Assembly (NCBI RefSeq): GCF_024055635.1
Contig: NZ_JAMXMB010000033.1
Coordinates: 1-64,000, forward strand
Source: Microbacterium yannicii
Lineage (GTDB): Bacteria > Actinomycetota > Actinomycetes > Actinomycetales > Microbacteriaceae
Length of the DNA: 64,000 bases
Reading direction: 5' to 3'
The notes under the pieces are model-generated. The model saw nothing but the letters and a program-made list of their open reading frames with translations. It was not told where the DNA came from and searched no databases. Position 1 is the stretch's first letter; each line of letters begins with the position of its first letter. The translations under genes were made by a program, and so were the position numbers. Below, piece after piece: positions 24,769-35,241 of the stretch.

Positions 24769-27447
24769 TCAGGGGGTCAGCACCAGGGTGTCGGTGGTGG
24801 CCGCATCCACGGCCTTCGGGGAGAACGCCCAGGGCGTCAGCTCGGCGTTCTGCCACGACTCGACCTGGTCGGTGTAGTTCGTGTGGAAGGCGTGCCCGCT
24901 CTCGCCGGTGAGCTGGTTCCAGCGCGAGTCGTCGAAGTCCGCGAGGTCGACGATCATGCGCATCGACGGCACGGTGACGGTCGCGAAGCTCTGCCCCAGG
25001 TCCCAGCCCGTCGCGTTGACCACCGACGAGCCGCCTCCGACCGGGTAGGGCCCGCGGTTGAAGAGCCATTCGATCGGCGCGATGCCCGACTCGCCGAAGC
25101 TGCCGTTGGTCAGGGGCAGTGCGTGCAGCGAACCCCAGTTCCAGCGGGACGGGTTGTCGCCCTGCTCGTCGACCAGACGCTCGTACGCGTCGATCGCCGA
25201 GCGTTTCAGCATGTCGGTCATGCCGGCGACGCCGAGCTCCTGGTTCGTCCACCACGGCGACTGGTCGTCGTCGAGCAGTGCGTCGACGACGAGGAACAGC
25301 CTGCCCTGGCCGCTGAGCGGCGCGGCGCTCTCGCGACCGTCGACGAACACGTTCTCGACCAGGGTGTCCCACAGCACGTTCGCGTAGGCGGCCGCGGCCG
25401 AGTCGGGGCTGTTCTGGGCATCCCATTCCTGCAGGAGGTCCAGCGCGGCATCCGTCTCGTCATCGCCCGTGGTGATGTCGGCGTACGCGGCGGTGAGCCG
25501 CATGCCGATGAAGGAGTAGTTGTCGGCCTGGATCGCGTTGAGGTCGTCGGTCGTCACGGGGCCCTTCGCGATCGCGCGCTGGATCAGCTCGTCGATGCGC
25601 GCGGCCCGCCAGCCGTAGTCCCAGTCCCTCGTGAGGCCGTACTTGTAGTCGGCGGTGACGATCGCGTTGTTCGCGGTGACGATGTAGCCCTCGGTGGGGT
25701 TGTACGAGACGGGGAGCTCTTCGAAGGGGATGTACCCCTGCCACGCGTACGCCGAGTCCCAGCCGGGCTGCGGCATCGAGCCGTCGCCGGCACCGCGGAT
25801 CGGCAGCTTGCCGGGAGTCTGGTAGCCGATGTTGCCGTCCACGTCCGCGTAGATCAGGTTCTGTGCCGGCACGTCGAAGAGGGCGGCGGCACCGCGGAAG
25901 TCGTCGAAGTCCTTCGCGGTGTTGAGGGCGAAGATGGCGGATGCTGTCGTCCCGGGCTGCAGGGCGGTCCAGCGCAGGCTCACCGCGAAGTCCCCCTCCG
26001 GGGCGGCTGTCGGTGCCGCGACCGTGCCGGCGGTGCCGGTGTACGGGTTCTCGGCGATCGCGGTGAAGTCGTCGGTGAGCCCGGAAACGATGGGGCCGTT
26101 CGCGGTGGAGCGCACCTCGAGCTGGACGTCCTCGCCGCCGGCGACCTTGAACGTCTCGGTGTGGGTCTCGAGCGGCACGAGGGCGCCGTCGTACCAGTAC
26201 GAGTCGCCCTCGATCTTCTCGAGGTAGAGGTCGGTGACGTCGGTGGTGAGGTTGGTGAAGCCCCACGCGATGCGGTCGTTGTGGCCGATGACGACACCCG
26301 GCAGACCCGAGAAGCCGAACCCGGCGACGTCGAACGGGCACTCCTCGGTGACGGTGGAGCACTTCAGCTGGATCTGGTGCCAGACGCTCGGCAGCGAGGC
26401 GCCGAGGTGAGGGTCGTTCGCGAGGAGCGGCATCCCGGACTCCGTGACGCTGCCCGACACCACCCACGAGTTCGAGCCGATGCCTTCGCCCGCGTCGCCC
26501 ACGAGGTCGCTCACCGCGTCGAGCATGGTGTCGGCCTGGGTCCACTCGATCGTGGCTGCTGCGGCGGCTGAGGGGTCGCCCGCGGCGTCGCCGGCTGCGT
26601 CGCCGGCGGAGTCGCCCTCGTTCTCGCCGCCGTCGCCCTCTGCCGCACCCTCGGTGGCGAGGTCGGGCACCGTGCCCACCGCGGGGACCGCCGAGATCTT
26701 CGGCACGATCACGGGGTTCCGGTCGAAGGGGTAGCCCGGATAGAGGTCGTCGATCTGCGCCTGCGTGAAGTCCGAGGCGAGCACCGCGCGCTCCGTCTCG
26801 CTCTCGATGTTGCTTCGGAGGTCCCACGCCATCGCCTTGAGCCACGCGACCGAATCGGCGGGGGTCCACGGCTCGATCTCGTAGTCGGGGTTCTGGAGGC
26901 CCAGCACCGCGTACTCGAACGACGCGTCGGCGCCCTGATTGTCGGCGAGGTACGCGTTCACGCCGTCGGCGTAGGCGTCGTAGTACGCGCGGTCGGTCGC
27001 GCTCAGCGCCTCCACCTCCTGCTCGGCGGTGGCGTGCCAGCCGAGGGTGCGGAGGAACTCGTCGGTGCCGAGCTGCGACTCGCCGAACAGCTCGGAGAGG
27101 CGCCCGCTCGTGACGTGCCGGCGGAAGTCCATCTCCCAGAACCGGTCCTGCGCCTGCACGTACCCCTGGGCGAAGAACAGGTCGTGCGAGGAGTCGGCGG
27201 TGATCGTCGGGATGCCGAGCACGTCGCGCTGCACGGTCACCTCCGCGTCGAGGCCGGGCACCTTCGCTTCGCCGCTCAGCTGCGGGAACGAGCGCTGCGC
27301 CGTGAAGGCGACGAAGCCGACGGCGACGAGGGCGAGCACGACCACGCCGGCGAGGATGCTGAACAGCGTGATGCCGGCCGTCCGGCCGACGGACCGACGG
27401 GGAGCGGTGTCGTCGAGGGCGTAGGGGGAGGGCGGGGGCTTCGGCAT
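24769..27447 (-). CDS. Penicillin acylase family amidohydrolase (Ntn hydrolase), membrane-anchored
   Basis: An 892-residue precursor of the penicillin G acylase/acylhomoserine-lactone acylase family. One N-terminal membrane anchor lies at about residues 25-49. The alpha-chain region contains RDVLGIPTITADSSHDLFFAQGYVQAQDRFW in outline. The autocatalytic site is GIG-SNSW with nucleophile Ser325 at the start of the beta chain. Just before it is an acidic, low-complexity linker (about 266-298, GDAAGDAAGD) that is probably the excised spacer. The true substrate may be a lactone signal or a peptide amide. ATG 27447 is preferred over GTG 27477 because GGAAAG precedes it. Confidence 0.93.
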   Translation of the reverse strand: MPKPPPSPYALDDTAPRRSVGRTAGITLFSILAGVVVLALVAVGFVAFTAQRSFPQLSGEAKVPGLDAEVTVQRDVLGIPTITADSSHDLFFAQGYVQAQDRFWEMDFRRHVTSGRLSELFGESQLGTDEFLRTLGWHATAEQEVEALSATDRAYYDAYADGVNAYLADNQGADASFEYAVLGLQNPDYEIEPWTPADSVAWLKAMAWDLRSNIESETERAVLASDFTQAQIDDLYPGYPFDRNPVIVPKISAVPAVGTVPDLATEGAAEGDGGENEGDSAGDAAGDAAGDPSAAAAATIEWTQADTMLDAVSDLVGDAGEGIGSNSWVVSGSVTESGMPLLANDPHLGASLPSVWHQIQLKCSTVTEECPFDVAGFGFSGLPGVVIGHNDRIAWGFTNLTTDVTDLYLEKIEGDSYWYDGALVPLETHTETFKVAGGEDVQLEVRSTANGPIVSGLTDDFTAIAENPYTGTAGTVAAPTAAPEGDFAVSLRWTALQPGTTASAIFALNTAKDFDDFRGAAALFDVPAQNLIYADVDGNIGYQTPGKLPIRGAGDGSMPQPGWDSAYAWQGYIPFEELPVSYNPTEGYIVTANNAIVTADYKYGLTRDWDYGWRAARIDELIQRAIAKGPVTTDDLNAIQADNYSFIGMRLTAAYADITTGDDETDAALDLLQEWDAQNSPDSAAAAYANVLWDTLVENVFVDGRESAAPLSGQGRLFLVVDALLDDDQSPWWTNQELGVAGMTDMLKRSAIDAYERLVDEQGDNPSRWNWGSLHALPLTNGSFGESGIAPIEWLFNRGPYPVGGGSSVVNATGWDLGQSFATVTVPSMRMIVDLADFDDSRWNQLTGESGHAFHTNYTDQVESWQNAELTPWAFSPKAVDAATTDTLVLTP

Positions 27448-27661
27448 TGAGAGCTTTCCGAGCGAGGGTGGGGGCACGCAGTGTCAGGCACGGCGGTATT
27501 CGGTCCCTGTGTCTTCGGGGTGCACAGGCGCCGCTCCCGCATGCTAACCCCGCCGCGGGCGTTGTGCCGAATCGCGCTCGCTTTTCACATTGCGACCGGG
27601 CTGTTGTCGGGCTTCGCGGCCGCGCGGGACGCCGAACCCCGGACGGATGCCGGTCCCTGCC

Positions 27662-29515
27662 TCAGCCGATCACGCTGGGCTGCAGGTCGCGCAGCGTTCG
27701 GAAATGAGTCATGCGCGTGACGCCGATCGCCGCGACCAGTCCCGCGCCGACGAGCCACGTGAGCAGCATTGTCAGGTCGAGCCAGACGCGGTCGGCGTTG
27801 CCGCCGTACATCACCTGTCGCATGGCGTCGACGACGTAGCCCATGGGCAGCACGTGGTGCAGTGCCGCCAGCGGCGCCGGCAGCGTCTGCCAGGGGAACG
27901 TCCCGCCCGCGGTCACGAGTTGCAGCACCATCAGCACCAGGCCGAGGAACTGCCCGACAGAGCCCAGCCAGACGTTGAGGGCCAGCACGATCGCGGCGTA
28001 GGTCGCGCTCGCGAGCAGCAGGATGCCGAGCGTCGCGAGCGGGTGCGCGAAGGAGAACCCCAGCGCGAGCGCGAGCACGCCGAAGAGCCCGACCATCTGC
28101 AGTCCGCCCAGGAGGGCCGGGGTGGCCCAGCCTGCGAGCGTGATGCGGATGGGGGAGTGCAGCGCCGTGACAGCCCGCTTCGAGACCGGCTTGACGATGA
28201 GGAACAGGGCGTAGATCCCGATCCAGCCGGCGAGGGCGGCGAAGAACGGAGCGAGGCCGGCGCCGTAGTTCTGCGCCTGCGTCAGCGAGGACCGCTCGAT
28301 CTCGACGGGCGCGGCGAGCGTGGCGGCCTGCGCCTCGCGGGTCGCCGCGTCGAACGACGGCAGCTGGGCGGCGCCCTCGGAGAGTCCGTCGCGCAGCTGC
28401 GTCGCGCCGTCCTCGAGCTGGGTCAGTCCGTCGCCGAGCGCCGCGGCGCCCCCCTGCACCTGCGATGCCCCGTCGGCGGCGGTCGCTGTGCCCGTCGCGA
28501 GGTCGGCGGCGCCGGTGGACACCGTCGCCGCGCCCGCCGACACCTGCTGCGCGCCGTCGTTGAGTCGGTTGATCTGCGTGACGGCGCCCTGCACGCGCTC
28601 GTCGACCGCGGTGAGCCGATCGCCGACCGGGTCGAGCGCGGCCAGCACCTCGTCGATACGCGCCTGGTCGACACCGGCGTCGGTGAGAGCGGTGGTGATG
28701 TCGTCGCGCACCTGCGGCAGCGTCGAGGCCGCGTCGGACGAGGCGGTCCCGATCCGATCGGCGATCGCGTCGAGCTGCGCCGTGCCGTCGGCGACCTGGG
28801 CCGCGCCGTCCGCGACCTGCGCGGCACCGGCAGACAATTGCGCAGAGCCGTCGCGGAGCTGCGCGGTGCCGTCGGCGAGCTGTGTCGCGCCGTCGGTGAG
28901 CTGTGACGCGCCGTCGCCGGCCGAGGCGAGGCCGTCGACCAGCTGCGAGGCGCCGGTGGCGGCATCCGTCAGCTGGAGGCGAATGGTGTCGAGCGCGTCG
29001 AGCATGGTGAGCCCCGCCTCGGCCACGACCTTGTCGGTGATCGTGGTCTGGATGCGCTCGACCGCCTGCGTGCCGATTGTCGAAGCGAGGTAGTTGTTCG
29101 CGTCACTCGTGTGCAGCACGATGTCGGCGGTGCGCGGCTCGCCCGTCGTGATGGACGCGATGGATGCCGTGAAGTCGGCGGGCAGCTCGATCGCGAAGTC
29201 GTACGTGCCGTCGTCGAGGCCCGCATCGGCCTCGTCGGCGGTCGCCAGGTGCCAGTCGAACGTGCCGTCCTCGATGAGCTCCTGCGCGACCTCGTCGCCG
29301 AGATTGCGGTCGGTGCCGTTCAGCTGGGCGCCGCTGTCGGCGACGACGAGGGCGACCGGCACCTGATCGAGCTGACCGTAGGGGTCGCGGTTCGCCCAGA
29401 GGTACAGACCGCCGTACAGGATCGGCACCACCATCAGCGCGATCAGCGCGATGAGCGACATGCGCGTCGACGCGAGCCGGCGCAGCTCGGCGAGGATCAT
29501 CTGGGGCACCTTCAT
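27662..29515 (-). CDS. YhgE/Pip domain membrane protein
   Basis: A 617-residue protein with one N-terminal membrane segment (about 19-40), a large extracellular region (about 41-400), and five or six C-terminal membrane segments. The outside part contains YhgE/Pip-type repeats with an X-Q-L-x-D-G-T/A periodicity (for example GATQLADGTAQLRDGSAQL at about residues 215-260). The C-terminus resembles ABC-2 permeases. The family includes the Lactococcus phage infection protein Pip. The ATG at 29515 overlaps the preceding gene's stop (ATGA), so it is coupled to the ABC-like protein. Confidence 0.93.
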   Translation of the reverse strand: MKVPQMILAELRRLASTRMSLIALIALMVVPILYGGLYLWANRDPYGQLDQVPVALVVADSGAQLNGTDRNLGDEVAQELIEDGTFDWHLATADEADAGLDDGTYDFAIELPADFTASIASITTGEPRTADIVLHTSDANNYLASTIGTQAVERIQTTITDKVVAEAGLTMLDALDTIRLQLTDAATGASQLVDGLASAGDGASQLTDGATQLADGTAQLRDGSAQLSAGAAQVADGAAQVADGTAQLDAIADRIGTASSDAASTLPQVRDDITTALTDAGVDQARIDEVLAALDPVGDRLTAVDERVQGAVTQINRLNDGAQQVSAGAATVSTGAADLATGTATAADGASQVQGGAAALGDGLTQLEDGATQLRDGLSEGAAQLPSFDAATREAQAATLAAPVEIERSSLTQAQNYGAGLAPFFAALAGWIGIYALFLIVKPVSKRAVTALHSPIRITLAGWATPALLGGLQMVGLFGVLALALGFSFAHPLATLGILLLASATYAAIVLALNVWLGSVGQFLGLVLMVLQLVTAGGTFPWQTLPAPLAALHHVLPMGYVVDAMRQVMYGGNADRVWLDLTMLLTWLVGAGLVAAIGVTRMTHFRTLRDLQPSVIG

Positions 29516-30438
29516 GAACGGTCGCCCTTCGTGCGGGCCGTGAGGCGGCGGAGGCGGGGGCGCGCTGTCGCTGAGCGATGGGGCCGACCCGTCCCTGAGT
29601 GACTCGGCCGACCGGTCCCTGCCCGACTCGGCCTCCCGGTGCTCAGGCGACTCCGCTCACCGGTCCCTGAGCTTGTCGAAGGGCGCGCCATGGCCGGCTG
29701 CGCTTCGACAAGCTCAGCGACCGGGAATGTGGCCGGCCGGGCGACCGGGGATGTGGCCGGCCGGGCGACCGGGAATGTGGCCGGCCGGGCGACCGGGGAT
29801 GTGGCCGGCCGGGCGACCGGGGATGTGGCCGGCCGGGCGACCGGGGATGTGGTCGGTCCGGCGACCGGCGCGGAGGCCTGGCCGGCGATCACCAGCACGG
29901 CGAGGCCGCGTGCCGCGAAGTCCTCGGCGATGGCCCACCAGGCGGCGGGCTCGCCGCCGTGGCGGTCGGGTGAGACGAGCACGATACCCTCGACGCCCTT
30001 GCGCAGCACGGCGAGTTCGCAGAGTGCCCGCACGCGGTCGGCGGGGTCGACGTTCGAGACGGGGAGGGATGCCGCGTCCCCGAGGCCCTGCGCCTCCAGC
30101 CACCGCCGCACGGCGAGAGGATCCGACCGGTGACCGGCGAACATCAGCTCCTCCGCGGCGACGCCGGCGAGCGTGACGTTCGGCTCGGGCTCGGAGATCT
30201 CGGGGGCGTCGACGAGCGCGACGCGGCGACGCAGCGCGGCCGGGTTCGCCCGACCGTCGACGGCGACGCGTCCGGTGTCTGGGCGCATGCGTCCCGAGGC
30301 GATGAGTCCGAGCACGGTGGGTCGCTGCTCGGTCTCGGCCACGACGAGGGTTGCGCGGCCGGTCTCGAAGACCGCCGACGTCAGGGGCAGTGCGTGTTCC
30401 CGGCGGCCCTTGCCGACCGCGTCGAGCTTGATCTTCAC
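29512..30438 (-). CDS. Degenerate ABC ATPase-like partner of YhgE/Pip, with repeat-derived C-terminus
   Basis: A 308-residue protein whose first 190 residues follow the order of an ABC ATPase but lack its motifs. The Walker A position reads VVAETEQRPTVLGLIASG with no GxxGxGK. The signature position reads VDPADRVRALCELAVL instead of LSGGQ. Walker B reads GIVLVSPDRHG without DE. It probably does not hydrolyse ATP. Residues 190-300 are octapeptide repeats (PVARPATS, then GTGRPSHS-like) separated by repeat-B-encoded VAELVEAQPA and PSTSSGTG. It starts at GTG 30438, overlapping tetR, and overlaps the YhgE/Pip start. Confidence 0.75.
   Translation of the reverse strand: MKIKLDAVGKGRREHALPLTSAVFETGRATLVVAETEQRPTVLGLIASGRMRPDTGRVAVDGRANPAALRRRVALVDAPEISEPEPNVTLAGVAAEELMFAGHRSDPLAVRRWLEAQGLGDAASLPVSNVDPADRVRALCELAVLRKGVEGIVLVSPDRHGGEPAAWWAIAEDFAARGLAVLVIAGQASAPVAGPTTSPVARPATSPVARPATSPVARPATFPVARPATSPVARPATFPVAELVEAQPAMARPSTSSGTGERSRLSTGRPSRAGTGRPSHSGTGRPHRSATARPRLRRLTARTKGDRS
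29541..29869. repeat. 24-bp tandem arrays flanking an inverted pair of repeat B
   Basis: From 29726 to 29869 six units of (G/A)ATGTGGCCGGCCGGGCGAC plus CGGG follow each other exactly every 24 bases. An inverted pair of repeat B lies at 29660-29686 (CGGTCCCTGAGCTTGTCGAA) and 29700-29725 (GCTTCGACAAGCTCAGCGAC). From about 29588 to 29659 three more degenerate 24-base units of the CCGGTCCCTGAGTGACTCGG type occur. Everything is in frame within the ABC-like gene. Confidence 0.9.
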
Positions 30439-31091
30439 TCGCTCGCCGCCTCGGTCGTCGAAGCCTGAGCGGGCGTGAGCACGTCGGGGTTGGCCTCGAG
30501 CAGGGTGGCCGCCTCGCGCCACGAGAGGCCCGCGATGCTGAGCACGGCGCGCACCGCGAGGTCGCGGGCCGTAGGGGACGAGGCATCCATTCGCGTGATC
30601 ACCGTGCGAGCGGTCTCTTCGACGAGCCGCGCGAGCGTCGGGGCGGTGACGTCGGTGCGCAGCACCTCCGCCTCCTGACCGTCGCGCACGATGCGCACCA
30701 CCGCTCGCCGCAGCGGGGCCAGCGCGGTCGCGGTCTCTTCGAGGTGGGCCTCGTCGAGGGCGATCGCCGCGAGCACCTGCACGTGCGACGCCTCGGTCCA
30801 GAGCGCCGCGGCCAAACGGGCCAGTGCCACGCGTGCGTCGGCGTCGTCGATGGTGTCGGCGATCGCGTTGAACCGGGTGGCGCCCTGCGCGACAAGTTCG
30901 CGCACGAGGGCGTCGCGGTCGTCGAAATGGCCGTACAGCGCTCGCCGCGACAGTCCCGCCTGGCGCGCGATCGCGTCGACCGACGCACGCGGGTCGTGGG
31001 CGAGGGCCACGATCGCCGCCGCCAGGATCCCGGCGCGGTTCTCCAGGGCGTCGCGCCGCGGCCGGCGCACGGCATCCATCGAGGTGCTCAT
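30435..31091 (-). CDS. TetR family transcriptional regulator of the YhgE/Pip operon
   Basis: A 218-residue TetR-type protein. The helix-turn-helix reads RASVDAIARQAGLSRRALYGHFDDRDALV (about residues 30-60 in outline). It is the first gene of a three-gene operon in which each junction overlaps by four bases, followed by the ABC-like and YhgE/Pip genes. A perfect 10-base-arm palindrome 15 bases upstream is almost certainly its operator, so it should repress its own operon. The ATG at 31091 is chosen; an upstream start at 31145 would put the operator inside the gene. Confidence 0.92.
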   Translation of the reverse strand: MSTSMDAVRRPRRDALENRAGILAAAIVALAHDPRASVDAIARQAGLSRRALYGHFDDRDALVRELVAQGATRFNAIADTIDDADARVALARLAAALWTEASHVQVLAAIALDEAHLEETATALAPLRRAVVRIVRDGQEAEVLRTDVTAPTLARLVEETARTVITRMDASSPTARDLAVRAVLSIAGLSWREAATLLEANPDVLTPAQASTTEAASE

Positions 31092-31106
31092 GCATCCAGG
31101 ATAGCT

Positions 31107-31130
31107 ATCTTGCACAACACTGTGCAAGAT
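31107..31130. promoter_or_regulatory. TetR operator of the YhgE/Pip operon
   Basis: ATCTTGCACA (31107-31116), ACAC, TGTGCAAGAT (31121-31130): a 24-base palindrome with perfect ten-base arms. On the minus strand TTGCAC and TATCCT spaced by 18 bases could be the -35 and -10 boxes, so a bound repressor would cover the promoter. Confidence 0.85.
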
Positions 31131-31330
31131 AATGTCGAAACGCAAAGCAGAGGCTCAGCTTCGGCGGCGCCCCTCGCGCGTGCGACCCGGCCGTCCCCGG
31201 GCGTGCCCATGCGGGGCCGGTCAGCGCGCGTGCCGCAACCCGACCGACGGCGTTGCTGGGCGCGCTGATCGTGGGCGCTCGGTGAGAGCGCCGGCTCTGG
31301 CCGTGCGACGTCCGGCGGGACGGGAACGTC

Positions 31331-33010
<1,680 letters not shown>

Positions 33011-33775
33011 CTATTCGCGTGCGTTCGACGGCGTGGGTGCTGCGGCCACGCGAGCGGCGGCATCCGTCCCGGCATCGGCGTTCGCCGCACCGGAACGGCG
33101 CCCCCACCAGACGACGAAGGCGCCCACCGCGACGATCGCGAGCGCGATGCCGATGACGTAGAGGACCACGGAGGGCCAGCCGCCGGGCGCGTTCGGGTTG
33201 AGGAACGGATACGGGTACCAGAACGGGTCGCCGGAGACGGGGTTGGTGACGAGGGGTCCGCGGATCATCGTGTAGATCACCCAGGCGATCGGGAAGGCCA
33301 CCACCGCCCACAGGCTGCGCCAGGGCAGCGAGCGGCGCAGTGGCCCGAAGAACACGTCGGCCAACAGGAACAGCGGGCCGATCAGATGCAGCACCTCGTT
33401 CGACCACGGGATGGGCGCGCTGCCCTGGGGCAGCTCGATCCTGCGCAGCAGTGCGTTGTAGACGATGCCTGTGATGATCATGTAGCTGCTCGCGCAGGCG
33501 AGGGCGACGGCCAGCGCCGGCGGCTCGACGACGGCTCTGCGTCCGCGCGCGAAGTACCAGACCGCCGCCCACACGAGCACGATCGCCGCGACGGCGTTCG
33601 AGAGGATCGTGAAGAAGCTGAAGAAGTTCGCGACCGTCGTGGTGACGTCGCGGTCGAGCTCGGTCGCGGTGCGGATCGACTTCGACAACTGCGCTGTGAT
33701 CGCCGCCACCGTGACGGCGGCCATCGCGAGCCGCAGCACCGTCCACACCGTCGCCCATGCCCGAGTACGCGTCAT
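33011..33775 (-). CDS. Pr6Pr family integral membrane protein
   Basis: A 254-residue membrane protein with six predicted membrane segments. The typical Pr6Pr motifs are present: FFSFFTILSNAVAAIVLV near the second segment, VYNALLR, and WSNEVLHLIGPLFLLADV with its His. The pattern DPFWYPYPFLNPN in the loop before the last segment is conserved across the family. The function of the family is not established. The ATG at 33775 is preferred over GTG 33802. A promoter-like gap separates it from the divergent S4 gene. Confidence 0.85.
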   Translation of the reverse strand: MTRTRAWATVWTVLRLAMAAVTVAAITAQLSKSIRTATELDRDVTTTVANFFSFFTILSNAVAAIVLVWAAVWYFARGRRAVVEPPALAVALACASSYMIITGIVYNALLRRIELPQGSAPIPWSNEVLHLIGPLFLLADVFFGPLRRSLPWRSLWAVVAFPIAWVIYTMIRGPLVTNPVSGDPFWYPYPFLNPNAPGGWPSVVLYVIGIALAIVAVGAFVVWWGRRSGAANADAGTDAAARVAAAPTPSNARE

Positions 33776-33888
33776 GGCCACACCATAGCGATGGCCGTGC
33801 ACGGCGTCCTGGCATCGTGAGTCCCGGCGTGGCGCGAACCATCTCGGGCTCGCTTCGCGACGGGAACGCGGTCGTCTAGCATTCGGGA

Positions 33889-34116
33889 ATGACGAATGCG
33901 GCTCCGATCGATGACGTCCCGATCGGCTCTGATGGCATCCGCCTCGGGCAGTTCCTCAAGTTCGCCGGGCTCCTCGACTCCGGCGGAGACGTGAAAGAGG
34001 CCATCATCGACGGCTTTGTGACTGTGAACGGCGAGGTCGATCGTCGCCGCGGACGGCAGTTGCAGCTGGGCGACGTCGTCGGATTCGAGGGTCGCCGGGT
34101 GCGCGTCTGCCCGTGA
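33889..34116 (+). CDS. S4 RNA-binding domain protein (YbcJ-like)
   Basis: A 75-residue single S4 domain: IRLGQFLKFAGLLDSGGDVK, then VTVNGEVDRRRGRQLQLGDVV. The conserved Arg and Gly residues that contact structured RNA are present. Such stand-alone S4 proteins associate with ribosomal or transfer RNA, but a precise role is unknown. Monocistronic and divergent from Pr6Pr. The 230 bases after it contain no recognisable gene. Confidence 0.9.
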   Translation: MTNAAPIDDVPIGSDGIRLGQFLKFAGLLDSGGDVKEAIIDGFVTVNGEVDRRRGRQLQLGDVVGFEGRRVRVCP

Positions 34117-34348
34117 GGACGTCGAATAGACGGGGTCCACGACCACGCTTCGTTTACTGCCCATCCCGCGCCCGTTCGTCGTGGACAGGGTCACGACGTC
34201 GTAGGGGGTTCTGCCAGTACACGTCACGCCAGCACCTTCCCCACGCGCGACCCGGGGAGTGGAATGGGGGAGCGGGCGCGGAACGAAGCCGTCGTGGCGG
34301 ACCTCGGTGCGCCCGACGAACTGGCTGGTCGACAGGAAGGCAGGGCAC

Positions 34349-34771
34349 ATGAGCACTCGGATGCAGCCGAAGACCCCGACGGTGAAGGGGCCGGATGAAT
34401 GGTTCACCGGCGACGTGTACTTCAACGCGTACTACGCCGGTGAGGAGCCGTCGCGTGCGCGGCTGAACCTCGTCCGGTTCACGCCCGGTGCACACACGGC
34501 GTGGCACACGCATGCCGTCGGTCAGACCCTTCACGTCACCGAGGGGCGCGGGTACGTGCAGAGCCGCGGCGAGGACGTCATCGAGCTGCATCCCGGCGAC
34601 ACCGTCTACACGCCGGCCGGGGAGTGGCACTGGCACGGTGCCACCGCCGATGACTTCATGTGCCACCTGGCGATGTGGGAGGCGCCTGCCACCGGCGAAC
34701 CCGAGACCGTCTGGGGCGACAAGCTCGCGCCCGGCGAGTACCCGCACCGCAACGAGGAGAGCGCTTCATGA
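34349..34771 (+). CDS. Cupin domain protein
   Basis: A 140-residue cupin. Motif 1 is GAHTAWHTHAVGQTLHVTEG with His53, His55 and Gln59 as metal ligands. Motif 2 is HPGDTVYTPAGEWHWHG with His94/His96. This resembles the small carboxymuconolactone-associated and quercetinase-like cupins, so an oxidoreductase or isomerase role is possible. The start ATG at 34349 has GGAAGG 13 bases before it. Its stop overlaps the next start (ATGA), coupling it to the DUF2255 gene. Confidence 0.9.
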   Translation: MSTRMQPKTPTVKGPDEWFTGDVYFNAYYAGEEPSRARLNLVRFTPGAHTAWHTHAVGQTLHVTEGRGYVQSRGEDVIELHPGDTVYTPAGEWHWHGATADDFMCHLAMWEAPATGEPETVWGDKLAPGEYPHRNEESAS

Positions 34772-35145
34772 CGGCCTGGACGGCTGAGGAACTGCGCCGG
34801 ATCGGTGACGCCACCGAACTGCGCGTGACCTCGCAGCGCCCGGACGGCACGCTTCGCCCCTTGACCACGATCTGGCACGCGACCGTCGGCGACACCCTGT
34901 ACATCCGCTCCGCCCATGGTCCGGAGAACGGTTGGTTCCGCCGGGCGCGGCGGTCCGGCCTCGGCCGGATCAGCGCCGGCGGTGTCGAGGTCGATGTCAC
35001 CTTCCGCCCGGCCGACCCCGAGGTGCGGGCGAGCATCGACAGCGCCCTCCACGCGAAGTACGACCGGTACGGACCCGGCCCGGTCGGAGCGATCACCGGC
35101 GACGACGTCCTCGAGACCACCCTGGAAGTGCTGCCCCGACGCTGA
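34768..35145 (+). CDS. DUF2255 family protein
   Basis: A 125-residue protein of the DUF2255 family, recognisable by TTIWHATVGDTLYIRSAHGP and the following W-F-R-R-A-R segment. The fold resembles the flavin/nitroreductase split-barrel group (F420- or FMN-binding). No function is established. Translationally coupled to the upstream cupin, so the two may act on the same compound. Confidence 0.88.
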   Translation: MTAWTAEELRRIGDATELRVTSQRPDGTLRPLTTIWHATVGDTLYIRSAHGPENGWFRRARRSGLGRISAGGVEVDVTFRPADPEVRASIDSALHAKYDRYGPGPVGAITGDDVLETTLEVLPRR

Positions 35146-35241
35146 GCCGAACAGCCGGCGCCGAGGGCGGGCGCGCCGGAGTCTCCGTCACGATCGCGGT
35201 CTCCGGCGCGCACCCCTTGTGGGCGACCGAGCCGACCGACG

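Noticed and set aside
29726..29869. Regular 24-base repeats could suggest a CRISPR array.
   Set aside because: There are no spacers: units follow each other directly, encode octapeptides and lie inside a gene.
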